The translations under genes were made by a program, and so were the position numbers. The notes beneath the pieces are model-generated. The model ran no database searches, was not told where the DNA came from, and saw only the letters and a list, made by a program, of their open reading frames with translations. Shown in pieces: positions 1-8,600 of a stretch of DNA of 64,000 nucleotides; position 1 is the first letter of the stretch; each line of letters opens with the position of its first letter. This DNA is from NBLH01 sp050296515 (GTDB taxonomy: Bacteria; Bacteroidota; Bacteroidia; Bacteroidales; NBLH01): NCBI GenBank assembly GCA_050296515.1, contig JBNKRJ010000098.1, positions 1 through 64,000 on the forward strand. Direction: 5' to 3'.

Positions 1-32
1 CAAATTGAGGCTCCGTTCTGAAAATCAATTTG

Positions 33-93
33 TTTACCCCAGCCCTAAAGGGAGCAAATTGATTTTCTTCACTCCCTTTAGGGCTGGGGTAAA
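33..93. repeat. Perfect 22-bp inverted repeat, REP-like
   Basis: The arms at 33-54 and 72-93 are exact reverse complements, with core CCCCAGCCCTAAAGGGAG, and are separated by a 17-nt AT-rich loop. Flanking AAATTGATTTTC-type segments recur on both sides and in the loop, so the symmetry extends imperfectly outwards. It lies 3' of the minus-strand gene that ends at 144. It could terminate that gene, but the GC-rich core without a clean U tract fits a dispersed REP-type repeat better. Confidence 0.7.
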
Positions 94-143
94 TGAAGAA
101 AATTAATTTGCGATTGGTATAAACTACCTTAGAATCATTAATT

Positions 144-1550
144 TTAATCTTCGTTTAGTTGATAAAACAGAATTGCTTTAATCTGATATAAATTCTTATT
201 TATTTGCCTGTAAAACAAGTAAAAGGGTTCAATTTTATTTGTCTTGGAAATATTTAATAGTTTAGAAGAGTAAACAGAACTTTGCCCTTCATTATTTTGT
301 TCCTGTAGAGACAATGCCGATATTTTAGCACCTAGCAAGCTGCTAAGTTCTAATTTTGCCAGTTGAACAGCCTCAATAATTCCAGAGCTTAAGTTATTAG
401 CATTAAGGCCAATACCCGTAACCAGGTGGTTAGGAGAGGAGCATATTCTATCTTTAGCCTCAAACCAGGCATTTTTAACATTTCGAGTCCCAATAAACCT
501 CCAGTCTTCTGATTTTAACATTTTTAGTTCTTTTTTGTCTTCTCTATCGAGCACTGAAATTGTATTTTGACTATAATCATATGTTTCACCAGATGGTGCA
601 AAATAACAAAACAATTGATTGTTTTGAATGGCCATATTTGTTACGCTCGTTTTTATTTCTCTCGATTGAATATTTTTAAGAGAATAAACATAATGCTGAA
701 TAGTTTTTTTCGTTGCATCATCACTCATATTTCCAACATTACTTCCGGAAAGTTTATGATGTAAATCTGTATTGAAACTATTATAAATGCATATTTGGTC
801 AATAAGGTTAAAAATATAAGAATTCCAAAGGCCAAAATTTAATGGCGAAGGCAAAGCTCTTGGATCTGGTTGAGAATAAGCACTGTAAGGTTTAAAAAAT
901 TGAACATCTGCTAAGTATTCAAACATGTTTATACTTGCTTTTACTTTTGGAGTAGTAATTAAGTTGCTTTCTTTAAGAATTTCAGAGGCATAAATTATTG
1001 AGTCATTTTCAGTGACTAATAGATCAAGTTCATCTGCAAAAAATGGCAGACTTGAGTTTTCTTTTTGAAAACCAGCTCGTCTGTTAATGGAGTAGGAATA
1101 TTTTGGTGGAAGCTTTTGCGATTGATCTATTTTGACCAGAACAATAGCCTCCTTGTTTTGAGTATAAAAACTATCAATTACTTCAATATTGGCAGGATCT
1201 GCAATTTCTCCGCTAACAATTGCGGAAATAACCACATATTCCATGCTTGTTGATGAGTATGAATTATCTTGTTGATTACCAATTCCTGAGGTAGTTAATG
1301 AGCTGAATTTTGCGTTGTGCAGCACGCTATAATTTAATAATGCTCTTAATTTTGCTTGCTCAAATGCTTCCTCTTTTTCCATTCTGTTATCGGAAATTCC
1401 AATTGCAGTACTTAAGTTGTTATAATTAGTTTTGGCAAATACCCATTCAGGAAGCTGGCACGAAGAGGATTGTGCCGAAGTAATGGAGCAGGGCAGAAGA
1501 AGCCCCCAGAATGCAACAGAGGTTAAAAAAGTAATCAAAGTGTTTATCAT
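144..1550 (-). CDS. Secreted protein with two LPP20-like repeats, function unknown
   Basis: A 468-residue protein with an N-terminal signal peptide, probably cleaved after the SAQ near residue 27. Two segments resemble each other: about residues 45-110 (AIGIS, then an Ala/Lys/Leu helix with AKLRALLNY, then YSST) and about 375-435 (TGIGL, then AKLELSSLLGAKISAL, then YSSK). This GIG plus amphipathic-helix pattern recalls LPP20-type lipoproteins, but here it occurs twice around a longer middle part. There is a Cys in the signal region, but the preceding residues (LLP) are a poor lipobox, so a soluble periplasmic or secreted form is more likely. Its role is not known. Confidence 0.75.
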   Translation of the reverse strand: MINTLITFLTSVAFWGLLLPCSITSAQSSSCQLPEWVFAKTNYNNLSTAIGISDNRMEKEEAFEQAKLRALLNYSVLHNAKFSSLTTSGIGNQQDNSYSSTSMEYVVISAIVSGEIADPANIEVIDSFYTQNKEAIVLVKIDQSQKLPPKYSYSINRRAGFQKENSSLPFFADELDLLVTENDSIIYASEILKESNLITTPKVKASINMFEYLADVQFFKPYSAYSQPDPRALPSPLNFGLWNSYIFNLIDQICIYNSFNTDLHHKLSGSNVGNMSDDATKKTIQHYVYSLKNIQSREIKTSVTNMAIQNNQLFCYFAPSGETYDYSQNTISVLDREDKKELKMLKSEDWRFIGTRNVKNAWFEAKDRICSSPNHLVTGIGLNANNLSSGIIEAVQLAKLELSSLLGAKISALSLQEQNNEGQSSVYSSKLLNISKTNKIEPFYLFYRQINKNLYQIKAILFYQLNED

Positions 1551-1660
1551 TTGTTTTAGGTTTTACAAATTAAACGCTACTAAGCAGTTCAAATTTTACA
1601 AACATTACAAAATTATTATTATTTAGCAGTTTTCATTGATAAATGAATTTTATAGAATGT

Positions 1661-2155
1661 TTAATACCTATCCATCTCAAATATCTGTAGATTTTTTAGT
1701 TCTTTTCCGTGCACATTAAACTTCACAGCTGTACGCACCTTATGAAATCCATTTTTTCCAGCTGCTCCAGGGTTTATGTGCATCATATCGTATTTTTTAT
1801 CATAAATAACCTTTAAAATATGAGAATGGCCGGAAATAAATAAATCAAAAGACTTTGCTTTTAAAATATCTCTTACTTTCTTCTCATATTTACCGGGATA
1901 TCCTCCAATGTGAATCATCAGTACAGTAATGTTTTCGCAAGTAAATTCCATAATTTCAGGAAATTCTTGTCTGATTTTGTAATCATCAATATTTCCAAAA
2001 ACCGCTTTGAGTGGTTTTATTGCCTGTAACTGGTGAACAGTATCCATACTTCCAATATCTCCGGCATGCCATATTTCATCAACATTGTTGAAAAAATCAA
2101 GCATTTTAGCAGAAATGTGCGAATGCGTATCCGATAGAAGTCCTATTGTTTTCAA
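1661..2155 (-). CDS. YfcE/MJ0936-family metallophosphoesterase
   Basis: A 164-residue cytosolic calcineurin-like phosphoesterase of the short YfcE/MJ0936 type. The metal ligands are visible in order: SDTHSH near residue 9, GDIGS near 33, GNIDD near 55, a mid-protein His in MIHIGG, and GHSH near 110. Family members hydrolyse phosphodiesters with two Mn or other divalent ions; the physiological substrate is generally unknown. The length is normal for the family. It is transcribed away from rsmE, with a 133-bp gap between the two starts. Confidence 0.9.
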   Translation of the reverse strand: MKTIGLLSDTHSHISAKMLDFFNNVDEIWHAGDIGSMDTVHQLQAIKPLKAVFGNIDDYKIRQEFPEIMEFTCENITVLMIHIGGYPGKYEKKVRDILKAKSFDLFISGHSHILKVIYDKKYDMMHINPGAAGKNGFHKVRTAVKFNVHGKELKNLQIFEMDRY

Positions 2156-2288
2156 TCCCTTTTTATCACTTTTCTAATAAAAGTCAAAATTAGTCAGTAT
2201 TTTTATATTTTTAAAATAAGGATAAACTGACTTAACTTGTCATTCATTCTGATTCAAAAAATGTAATTTTCCATAAAATAGAGACTTA

Positions 2289-2990
2289 ATGCATTTGTTT
2301 TATACACCAGGGATAAATTCAACAGAATACACGCTAACAGAAGAAGAATCAAAGCATTGTGTAAGAGTGCTAAGGTTAAAAGTTGGCGATCCTGTGTACC
2401 TTATTGATGGAATTGGTGGTTTCTACTATGCAAAAATATCAGACGATCACCCTAAAAAATGTGTTGTTTCTGTGTACCAATCAATTAAAGATTACGGAAA
2501 AAGAAATTATCATTTAACCATTGCTATAGCCCCTACAAAAAACATTGACCGATTTGAATGGTTTCTTGAAAAAGCAACAGAAATTGGAATTGACAGAATA
2601 ATTCCCTTTGTTAGTCAACAGTCTGAAAGAAAGGTGCTTAAAGTAGAGCGCTTAAACAAGATAATCAATTCTGCGATGAAACAATCAAAGCAGGCTTATC
2701 TTCCTAAACTGGAAGATTTATGTACTTTTGATGAGCTTTTGAATTTGGAGTTACCTGATAAAAGATTCATTGCTCACTGCTTTGATGATGATAAATACTA
2801 CCTTAAAAACGAAACAAATAAGCACGATAATGTTATTGTTTTAATTGGTCCCGAAGGTGATTTTACAATGACTGAAGTAGAAAAAGCGGTTGAAAGCGGT
2901 TTTAAGCCAGTTACTCTTGGAAATACCCGACTAAGAACAGAGACAGCAGGTATTGTTGCTGCTCATACTATTGCCATGATTAATTACTAG
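2289..2990 (+). CDS. rsmE: 16S rRNA m3U1498 methyltransferase RsmE
   Basis: At 233 residues it has the normal RsmE length. It methylates N3 of U1498 of 16S rRNA with S-adenosylmethionine. An N-terminal PUA-like domain (HCVRVLRLKVGDPVYLIDG) is followed by a SPOUT fold. The C-terminal trefoil-knot signature is complete: LIGPEGDFTMTE near residue 188, then LGNTRLRTETAGIVA near 213. WFLEKATEIGIDRI is also typical. The ATG at 2289 gives a full N-terminus. The clc gene starts 10 bp after the stop, so the two are probably cotranscribed. Confidence 0.96.
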   Translation: MHLFYTPGINSTEYTLTEEESKHCVRVLRLKVGDPVYLIDGIGGFYYAKISDDHPKKCVVSVYQSIKDYGKRNYHLTIAIAPTKNIDRFEWFLEKATEIGIDRIIPFVSQQSERKVLKVERLNKIINSAMKQSKQAYLPKLEDLCTFDELLNLELPDKRFIAHCFDDDKYYLKNETNKHDNVIVLIGPEGDFTMTEVEKAVESGFKPVTLGNTRLRTETAGIVAAHTIAMINY

Positions 2991-3000
2991 ATTTTGAGTA

Positions 3001-4785
3001 ATGCGTTGGAACAAACTTATTACCAAATTTTACAGGTGGAGATTAGAAAAAATCAATGAAAATACTTTCATTCTAATGCTTGCTGTGGTAATTGGTGTTC
3101 TTTCTGGATTTGTAGCTTTGGGATTAAAACTGGCAGTGTTTTATTTACGCAAATTTTCAATGGATCGCATAATTGGTGACGATAAATTTAGGCTAATCCT
3201 GCTATTAATTTTCCCTACAATAGGAATTGGATTAACCTTGTTTTTCAAGCATTTTGTAATAAAAGATACTATTAAGCATAATATCTCTTCGATTTTGTCA
3301 GCTATATCAAAGAAAAACTCGATTATGAGAAGGCACAAGGTGTTTTCTTCAATGTTGGGTGGTACATTAACAGCTGGTTTCGGTGGTTCTGTTGGATTAG
3401 AGTCACCTATTATATCATCTGGTGCTGCTATTGGTTCAAATCTTGGCCGAATTTTTCATTTTAACTATAAAACTATAACTTTATTACTTGCCTGTGGTTC
3501 ATCAGGAGCAATAGCTGCCATTTTTAATACGCCTATTGCGGGTGTTGTGTTTGCTTTAGAGGTGCTTTTGTTGGATCTAAGCAGGTTCTCCCTTATTCCT
3601 TTGTTAATAGCCTCTGTAAGTGGTACTATTGTTACTACTATATTCTATCCAGAATCTATTTTATTTGATTTTCAAATTAAGGAATCATCTCATGTCTATT
3701 TGTTGCCCTTTTACCTCATATTTGCCCTTATATGTGGTATTGTTGCTAACTACTTTTCTGTGATGTATTTGCGAATTGAAAAGAGAATTGAGAAAATTAG
3801 TAACCCTTATCAGCGCTTTTTGATTAGTAGCCTTGGTTTTGGAATACTTTTATTAATATTTCCACCACTATGGGGCGAAGGATTTAGTACCATTAAGGCA
3901 TTGCTGAGCGAAAACCATCATGCTGTTCTTGACATGACTCTCTACTCACAATATTCTGATAATTTGATTGTTATATTACTTGTTCTTGTTTTTCTGATTT
4001 TATTAAAAGTTGTTGCAACCGCTTTATCTATTGGTGCTGGAGGGATAGGAGGAATATTTGCGCCAGCGTTATATACAGGGGCAATAACCGGATATCTTTT
4101 TGCCTTTGTTGTTAATGAGTTAGACATTGGTGTGCACCTTCCACTTGTAAATTTCACTATGATTGGGATGGCTGGCTTATTAAGTGGTGTTCTTCATGCC
4201 CCTTTAACGGGTCTCTTCTTAATTGCAGAAATTACTTTTGGATATGAACTGATTGTGCCATTAATGATTGTGACCACAATTTCATTTTTGACCACAAAAT
4301 ATTACAATAAGAACTCCGTTGTAACTGCGCAGCTTGCAGCTGAAGGTCAGTTACTTACACATAATAAGGATCAGGCTGTTTTAACAATGATGAAACTGAA
4401 ATCTGTAATAGAAACTGATTTTTTAACAATATCAATTGATGCTAATTTAGGAGATTTAGTAAAAGTTGTTTCAAAAGCAAGGCGTAATATTTTTCCAGTT
4501 GTTGATAATGAAGGTTTTTTGGCTGGAGTAATATTATTAGATGATGTTCGGGAAATAATGTTCAATCAAGAATTATATAAAAAGCATTTGGTTAGAAATT
4601 TAATGACAACTCCACCAGCATTTATAAAAATGGATGATAAAATGGATACCGTGATGCACAAGTTTAACAAATCAAATGCATGGAATCTTCCTGTTATTGA
4701 AAAAGGAAAGTATGTTGGGTTTGTCTCTAAATCAAAATTGTTTAATGTTTATAGGCAGCAATTGGTGGAGATTACGGCTGAATAA
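3001..4785 (+). CDS. CLC-family chloride channel/antiporter with CBS pair
   Basis: A 594-residue membrane protein. Residues about 20-435 form a CLC core of many hydrophobic helices. The external gating glutamate is present in VGLESP (E134), and the second anion-site loop is present as GIFAPALYTGA. Residues about 455-590 form two cytosolic CBS domains, which in this family often bind nucleotides. The first selectivity loop, usually GSGIP or GHGIP, reads KHNISS around H93, so the central serine is absent. It is closely linked to rsmE. Whether it works as a channel or as a proton-coupled exchanger cannot be told from the sequence. Confidence 0.93.
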   Translation: MRWNKLITKFYRWRLEKINENTFILMLAVVIGVLSGFVALGLKLAVFYLRKFSMDRIIGDDKFRLILLLIFPTIGIGLTLFFKHFVIKDTIKHNISSILSAISKKNSIMRRHKVFSSMLGGTLTAGFGGSVGLESPIISSGAAIGSNLGRIFHFNYKTITLLLACGSSGAIAAIFNTPIAGVVFALEVLLLDLSRFSLIPLLIASVSGTIVTTIFYPESILFDFQIKESSHVYLLPFYLIFALICGIVANYFSVMYLRIEKRIEKISNPYQRFLISSLGFGILLLIFPPLWGEGFSTIKALLSENHHAVLDMTLYSQYSDNLIVILLVLVFLILLKVVATALSIGAGGIGGIFAPALYTGAITGYLFAFVVNELDIGVHLPLVNFTMIGMAGLLSGVLHAPLTGLFLIAEITFGYELIVPLMIVTTISFLTTKYYNKNSVVTAQLAAEGQLLTHNKDQAVLTMMKLKSVIETDFLTISIDANLGDLVKVVSKARRNIFPVVDNEGFLAGVILLDDVREIMFNQELYKKHLVRNLMTTPPAFIKMDDKMDTVMHKFNKSNAWNLPVIEKGKYVGFVSKSKLFNVYRQQLVEITAE

Positions 4786-4851
4786 ATATGTTTATTAATA
4801 TGAGTTAATCAATTGAATAATAGCTTTTTATGTTATTGTAAAAATTCACAA

Positions 4852-5607
4852 ATGAACCAAAGATATTTTATTGAATTAAGTTATAATGGAAAACCCTTTC
4901 ATGGTTGGCAAATTCAGGATAATGCAGTAACTGTTCAGGAGGTTCTTAATCAAGCATTATCAACTATCTTGAGAGAGGAAATTAATGTGGTTGGAGCAGG
5001 GAGAACTGATACTGGAGTGCATGCAAGTTATTTTATGGCACATTTTGACCTTTCAGCCCGACTTGATGACATCCCACTTGCAATAAACAAACTAAATAAG
5101 TTTTTACCCAAGGATATTGCAATTTACAATATTAGGCCTGTTAAAGAGAATGTAAATGCCCGGTTTGATGCTTTATGGAGAACTTATGAATATCGCATCA
5201 CTATCTTAAAAAATCCGTTTTTGCAAGATTTTACATGGTACTATAAAGTTCCACTGAACATTGAAAAAATGAATAGTGCTGCAGAAACATTATTTGATTT
5301 TGAAGACTTTACCAGCTTTAGTAAAACAGGTACACAGGTTGCTACAAATAATTGTAAAGTTGTTTTTGCTGAGTGGGCTGAAGATAATAATCTGTTAATT
5401 TTTAAAATTAAAGCTGATAGGTTTTTAAGAAATATGGTTAGGGCAATTGTGGGTACACTTATAGAGGTCGGGCTAAACAAAATTTCAATTAATGATTTTC
5501 GAAAAATAATAGAACAAAAAGATCGTGGTAAAGCAGGTTTTTCTGTTCCTCCACAAGGGCTTTTTTTAACTGATATAGAATATCCAAAGGGTATTTTTAT
5601 GACTTAA
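4852..5607 (+). CDS. truA: tRNA pseudouridine(38-40) synthase TruA
   Basis: TruA converts U38-U40 in the tRNA anticodon stem to pseudouridine. The catalytic motif GAGRTDTGVHA is intact, with Asp at about residue 53. Other TruA blocks are RYFIELSYNGKPFHGWQ at the start, FDALWRTYEYRI, and FLRNMVRAIVGTLIEVG near the end. The reading frame is open from a TTG at 4813, but the ATG at 4852 places the conserved RYFIELSYNG at residue 4 as in the family, so that start was chosen (251 aa). Its end overlaps the oppositely oriented kinase gene by 11 bp. Confidence 0.95.
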   Translation: MNQRYFIELSYNGKPFHGWQIQDNAVTVQEVLNQALSTILREEINVVGAGRTDTGVHASYFMAHFDLSARLDDIPLAINKLNKFLPKDIAIYNIRPVKENVNARFDALWRTYEYRITILKNPFLQDFTWYYKVPLNIEKMNSAAETLFDFEDFTSFSKTGTQVATNNCKVVFAEWAEDNNLLIFKIKADRFLRNMVRAIVGTLIEVGLNKISINDFRKIIEQKDRGKAGFSVPPQGLFLTDIEYPKGIFMT

Positions 5608-8287
5608 TTTTATTTATAGCCCTTATGCCAAGATATTTTTTTAGAATTTTATAAAGTGCTTCATTTTGGATTGGTTTGGGTAAATAATCATCAAATCCTG
5701 AACCAAGTATTTTATCTCTGTCAGCTAAAGTTGCAAATGCAGTTTGGGCAACAACAGGTAGTGATGGTCTGTTTTTCTTAATTTCTATAACTGCTTCATA
5801 ACCATTCATTTTTGGCATTTTTATGTCCAGTAAAACCAAAGCTATGTCTGTTTTCTTTGCCATTTCTACAGCTTCTTCGCCATTCTTTGCATGCAATACA
5901 TCAATTTCAAGCTCACCAATTATTTCTTTAAGAAGCCGATAGTTGGCATATTCATCTTCGGCAATTAAAACTCTTTTATTTATGTTAATTAGGGGTTTTG
6001 TCAAATATTTATGCTCGGTTTGTAAAATATCTTCAATTAATACAGGTTTGTATGGAACAGTAAAGTAAAATACAGTTCCTTTTCCTTTGGTGGAAATCAA
6101 CCACATTTTTCCATTGAGAAGTTTTACATAGGCTCTGGAAATTGCTAATCCTAAGCCGGTTCCACCATATTCTCTGGTAGTTGTGAGCTCAATTTGTCTA
6201 AATTGTTCAAATATTTTTTCATGGTATTTTTTTTCAATGCCAATACCAGTATCTTCAACATAAAAGATTAACTCGGTGCTGCTTGGGCGATAGCCAAAAC
6301 GTATGTGGCCCTCGTGAGTAAATTTCAATGCATTTGAAAGCAGATTTTCAAGCACCTGTTTGAGCTTATGATAATCTATCCAGATAAAACTTTCTTTGTT
6401 ACTTAGTGGGGTGTTTACAAATATTCCAAGTCTTTTTTCCCAAGCAAGAGGCTTATAAAAATTGAATAAATCCGTTAATAATTGGTTTATATTTGTTTCA
6501 TTTTCAGTAGTTTCTGCCTGGCCAGTTTCTATTTTTGAAATATCTAGAATATCATTCACAATGCCTAATAATTGCTTACCACTCTGCACAATAATGTTTG
6601 TATATAGTTTCCTTCTTTCTTCAGAAAGTTCGTCCCTCATAAGCATATCCGAAAAGCCGATGATGCCGTTCATTGGTGTGCGAATTTCATGCGACATATT
6701 TTGCAAAAAAGCTGTTTTAAGTTTATTGCTTTCTTCTGCTTTTTCTTTTGCTTCTTTCAGGTCCAGCTCCATAAGTTTTCTTTCGGTAATATCATCAAGA
6801 GTAATAAGAGCTTGTAATGGTTCTCGAAAGGGCATTAACTTTGTCGAAACTTGAAAGAACCTATTTCTAATTAGATCATTATGCTTTATTTTAAGGCGGG
6901 CCTCAACTTTATGGTAATTTTTCTTTTTGGTAAAGGTTTTTCCGATTATTGAATTAATATTACACCTTTCACAAGCATTGCCTATTCCGCAACCTCCTAT
7001 TTTATTGAATGAATTGATGCAATTAAAAACTTCTCCAATCAATGTACTTTGAGGATTAAAGGTTTTCAAAAGCGAGTTCTTATTCATCTTTAAGATTGTC
7101 CCGTTTTCATCCATTAAAACCATTATCATGGGGGCATTTTCAAAAATGGTTGTCAGTTGTTCTTCGCTTTTAATTAAAGCGTTTTCGTAGTGCTTTTGCA
7201 AAGTAATGTCTAGCAAAGTTCCAATTAGTGTAACAATCTCATTTCCATCTTTTTGAAATACTTTTTCTTTTCCTGCAAACCATCTCCAACTGTTATCTTT
7301 TGCCAGCAAACGATAAGTGAACTCAAAAACAAAGTCATCTTTGAGCCTGTCCATATTTTGGTAAAAATATTCGAATTGTTTAAAGTCTTTAGGGTGTATT
7401 AATTGCTTAACAATTTCACTACTATTTTGAGGAAGTTCAGACTTATCATATCCAAGAATCAATCTTAAATCCTTGTTAATAAAAACGTTCCTGTTTTTTT
7501 TAACATCATAGATATAAATAATGTCAGGAGACTGTTCTGTAATTTTTTGCACGAGTAATTGGTGTTCGCTTAGCTGTTTTTCCCTGTTTTTCCTTTCTGA
7601 AATGTCCCTGACTGAAACCAATCTCGCTTTTTTTCCATTATGCTTAATTTCCCTGCCTATAATTTCAGCAGGAAACCTTTCTCCCGACTTTCTATAAGCA
7701 TTAATTTCGTATGGATGAGGATAGTTGTTATGCATGTTTTTATACATTATCTCTCTATCCTCTTCAGCACCTAGAAATTCAATCAGATTTTTGCCAATAA
7801 TTTCTTTGCGCTTATATCCAAATATTTTTCCAAATGCTTCGTTTACGTCTATTGCTATTCCATTATGATGAATTAATATCCCCTCAAATGTTAGATCTGA
7901 AAGTTGCTTATAACGCAATTCATTTTCCTGCTCTTGGTCAATGAGTTCATTAATTATAAAAACAGTATGATTATCAAGAGAAAAAGAACTTATTTCAGTA
8001 TTTCTTTTTGATTTTGTTTTGTCTGCTAACTTGAATTTGCCTATCAATTTCGAGGAAAGTGAGTTTTGAGGGGTTTCTAACTTTGCTTTTATATTCTGTA
8101 TATTCTTTTTGCTTAATAAACAGGCACTTAGCCAATTATTCATAGTGAAATTTAAATCACTGGTTTCAAATAACCTGCTAAATTCATTATTCACCTCTAC
8201 AATATTCCAATCTTGATTAATTATACAACTTGCAACAGGAATATGTTTAAAAAGATGGTGATATAAATCCTCTGGATTCCGATTCAT
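5597..8287 (-). CDS. Hybrid sensor histidine kinase: four PAS, HisKA, HATPase, REC
   Basis: An 896-residue soluble hybrid kinase with no membrane segment, hence a cytosolic sensor. Approximate order: PAS 10-75, PAS 125-230, PAS/PAC 245-365, PAS 375-505, HisKA with H533 in SHEIRTPMNG, HATPase about 635-745 (DTGIGIEKKYHEKIFEQFRQ, GGTGLGLAIS), and a C-terminal receiver with D821 in LLDIKMPKMNGYEA. The fourth PAS carries a Cys cluster, CGIGNACERC, that could bind metal or sense redox. No partner regulator is adjacent, so phosphorelay output must go elsewhere. It is divergent from the next kinase across 313 bp. Confidence 0.93.
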   Translation of the reverse strand: MNRNPEDLYHHLFKHIPVASCIINQDWNIVEVNNEFSRLFETSDLNFTMNNWLSACLLSKKNIQNIKAKLETPQNSLSSKLIGKFKLADKTKSKRNTEISSFSLDNHTVFIINELIDQEQENELRYKQLSDLTFEGILIHHNGIAIDVNEAFGKIFGYKRKEIIGKNLIEFLGAEEDREIMYKNMHNNYPHPYEINAYRKSGERFPAEIIGREIKHNGKKARLVSVRDISERKNREKQLSEHQLLVQKITEQSPDIIYIYDVKKNRNVFINKDLRLILGYDKSELPQNSSEIVKQLIHPKDFKQFEYFYQNMDRLKDDFVFEFTYRLLAKDNSWRWFAGKEKVFQKDGNEIVTLIGTLLDITLQKHYENALIKSEEQLTTIFENAPMIMVLMDENGTILKMNKNSLLKTFNPQSTLIGEVFNCINSFNKIGGCGIGNACERCNINSIIGKTFTKKKNYHKVEARLKIKHNDLIRNRFFQVSTKLMPFREPLQALITLDDITERKLMELDLKEAKEKAEESNKLKTAFLQNMSHEIRTPMNGIIGFSDMLMRDELSEERRKLYTNIIVQSGKQLLGIVNDILDISKIETGQAETTENETNINQLLTDLFNFYKPLAWEKRLGIFVNTPLSNKESFIWIDYHKLKQVLENLLSNALKFTHEGHIRFGYRPSSTELIFYVEDTGIGIEKKYHEKIFEQFRQIELTTTREYGGTGLGLAISRAYVKLLNGKMWLISTKGKGTVFYFTVPYKPVLIEDILQTEHKYLTKPLININKRVLIAEDEYANYRLLKEIIGELEIDVLHAKNGEEAVEMAKKTDIALVLLDIKMPKMNGYEAVIEIKKNRPSLPVVAQTAFATLADRDKILGSGFDDYLPKPIQNEALYKILKKYLGIRAINKIKS

Positions 8288-8600
8288 TACCAGGTTTGGT
8301 TTTTACTACAATTTAAGGAATTTTTGACTATAAAGGAAATCCTTTTGTCGAAAAACGTGATAATAGCCGATTAATAGCAATTTTTGAGAAAAAAATTGTA
8401 TTTTTAAATAGAATCAGGAATTGAAAGTATTTAAGTTATAATTAATTATAAGCTCTTTTAAGAGGTTTTGCCATGTAATTTTGGAGAAGAAAAATGCTCA
8501 TTTATAACAGTGAAGGAATTAATAAAATCTTAGGTTCTGAATTATTCTAGATTTTTCTAATAATATATATTTATTTTAGTAAGAAGAACACAGAAATTTA
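8288..8600. other. 313-bp intergenic region between divergent kinase genes
   Basis: Strongly AT-rich DNA between the starts of two divergent histidine kinase genes, so it must carry both promoters. No clean TTG-N19-TAnnTTTG pair, hairpin or repeat could be picked out. No small coding region is convincing. Confidence 0.5.

Noticed and set aside
4813..4851. Longer TruA start at TTG
   Set aside because: The extra 13 residues are not part of the conserved family and the ATG at 4852 gives the standard N-terminus.
6462..6854. 130-codon plus-strand frame
   Set aside because: Antisense to the HisKA region of the hybrid kinase, with no independent evidence.
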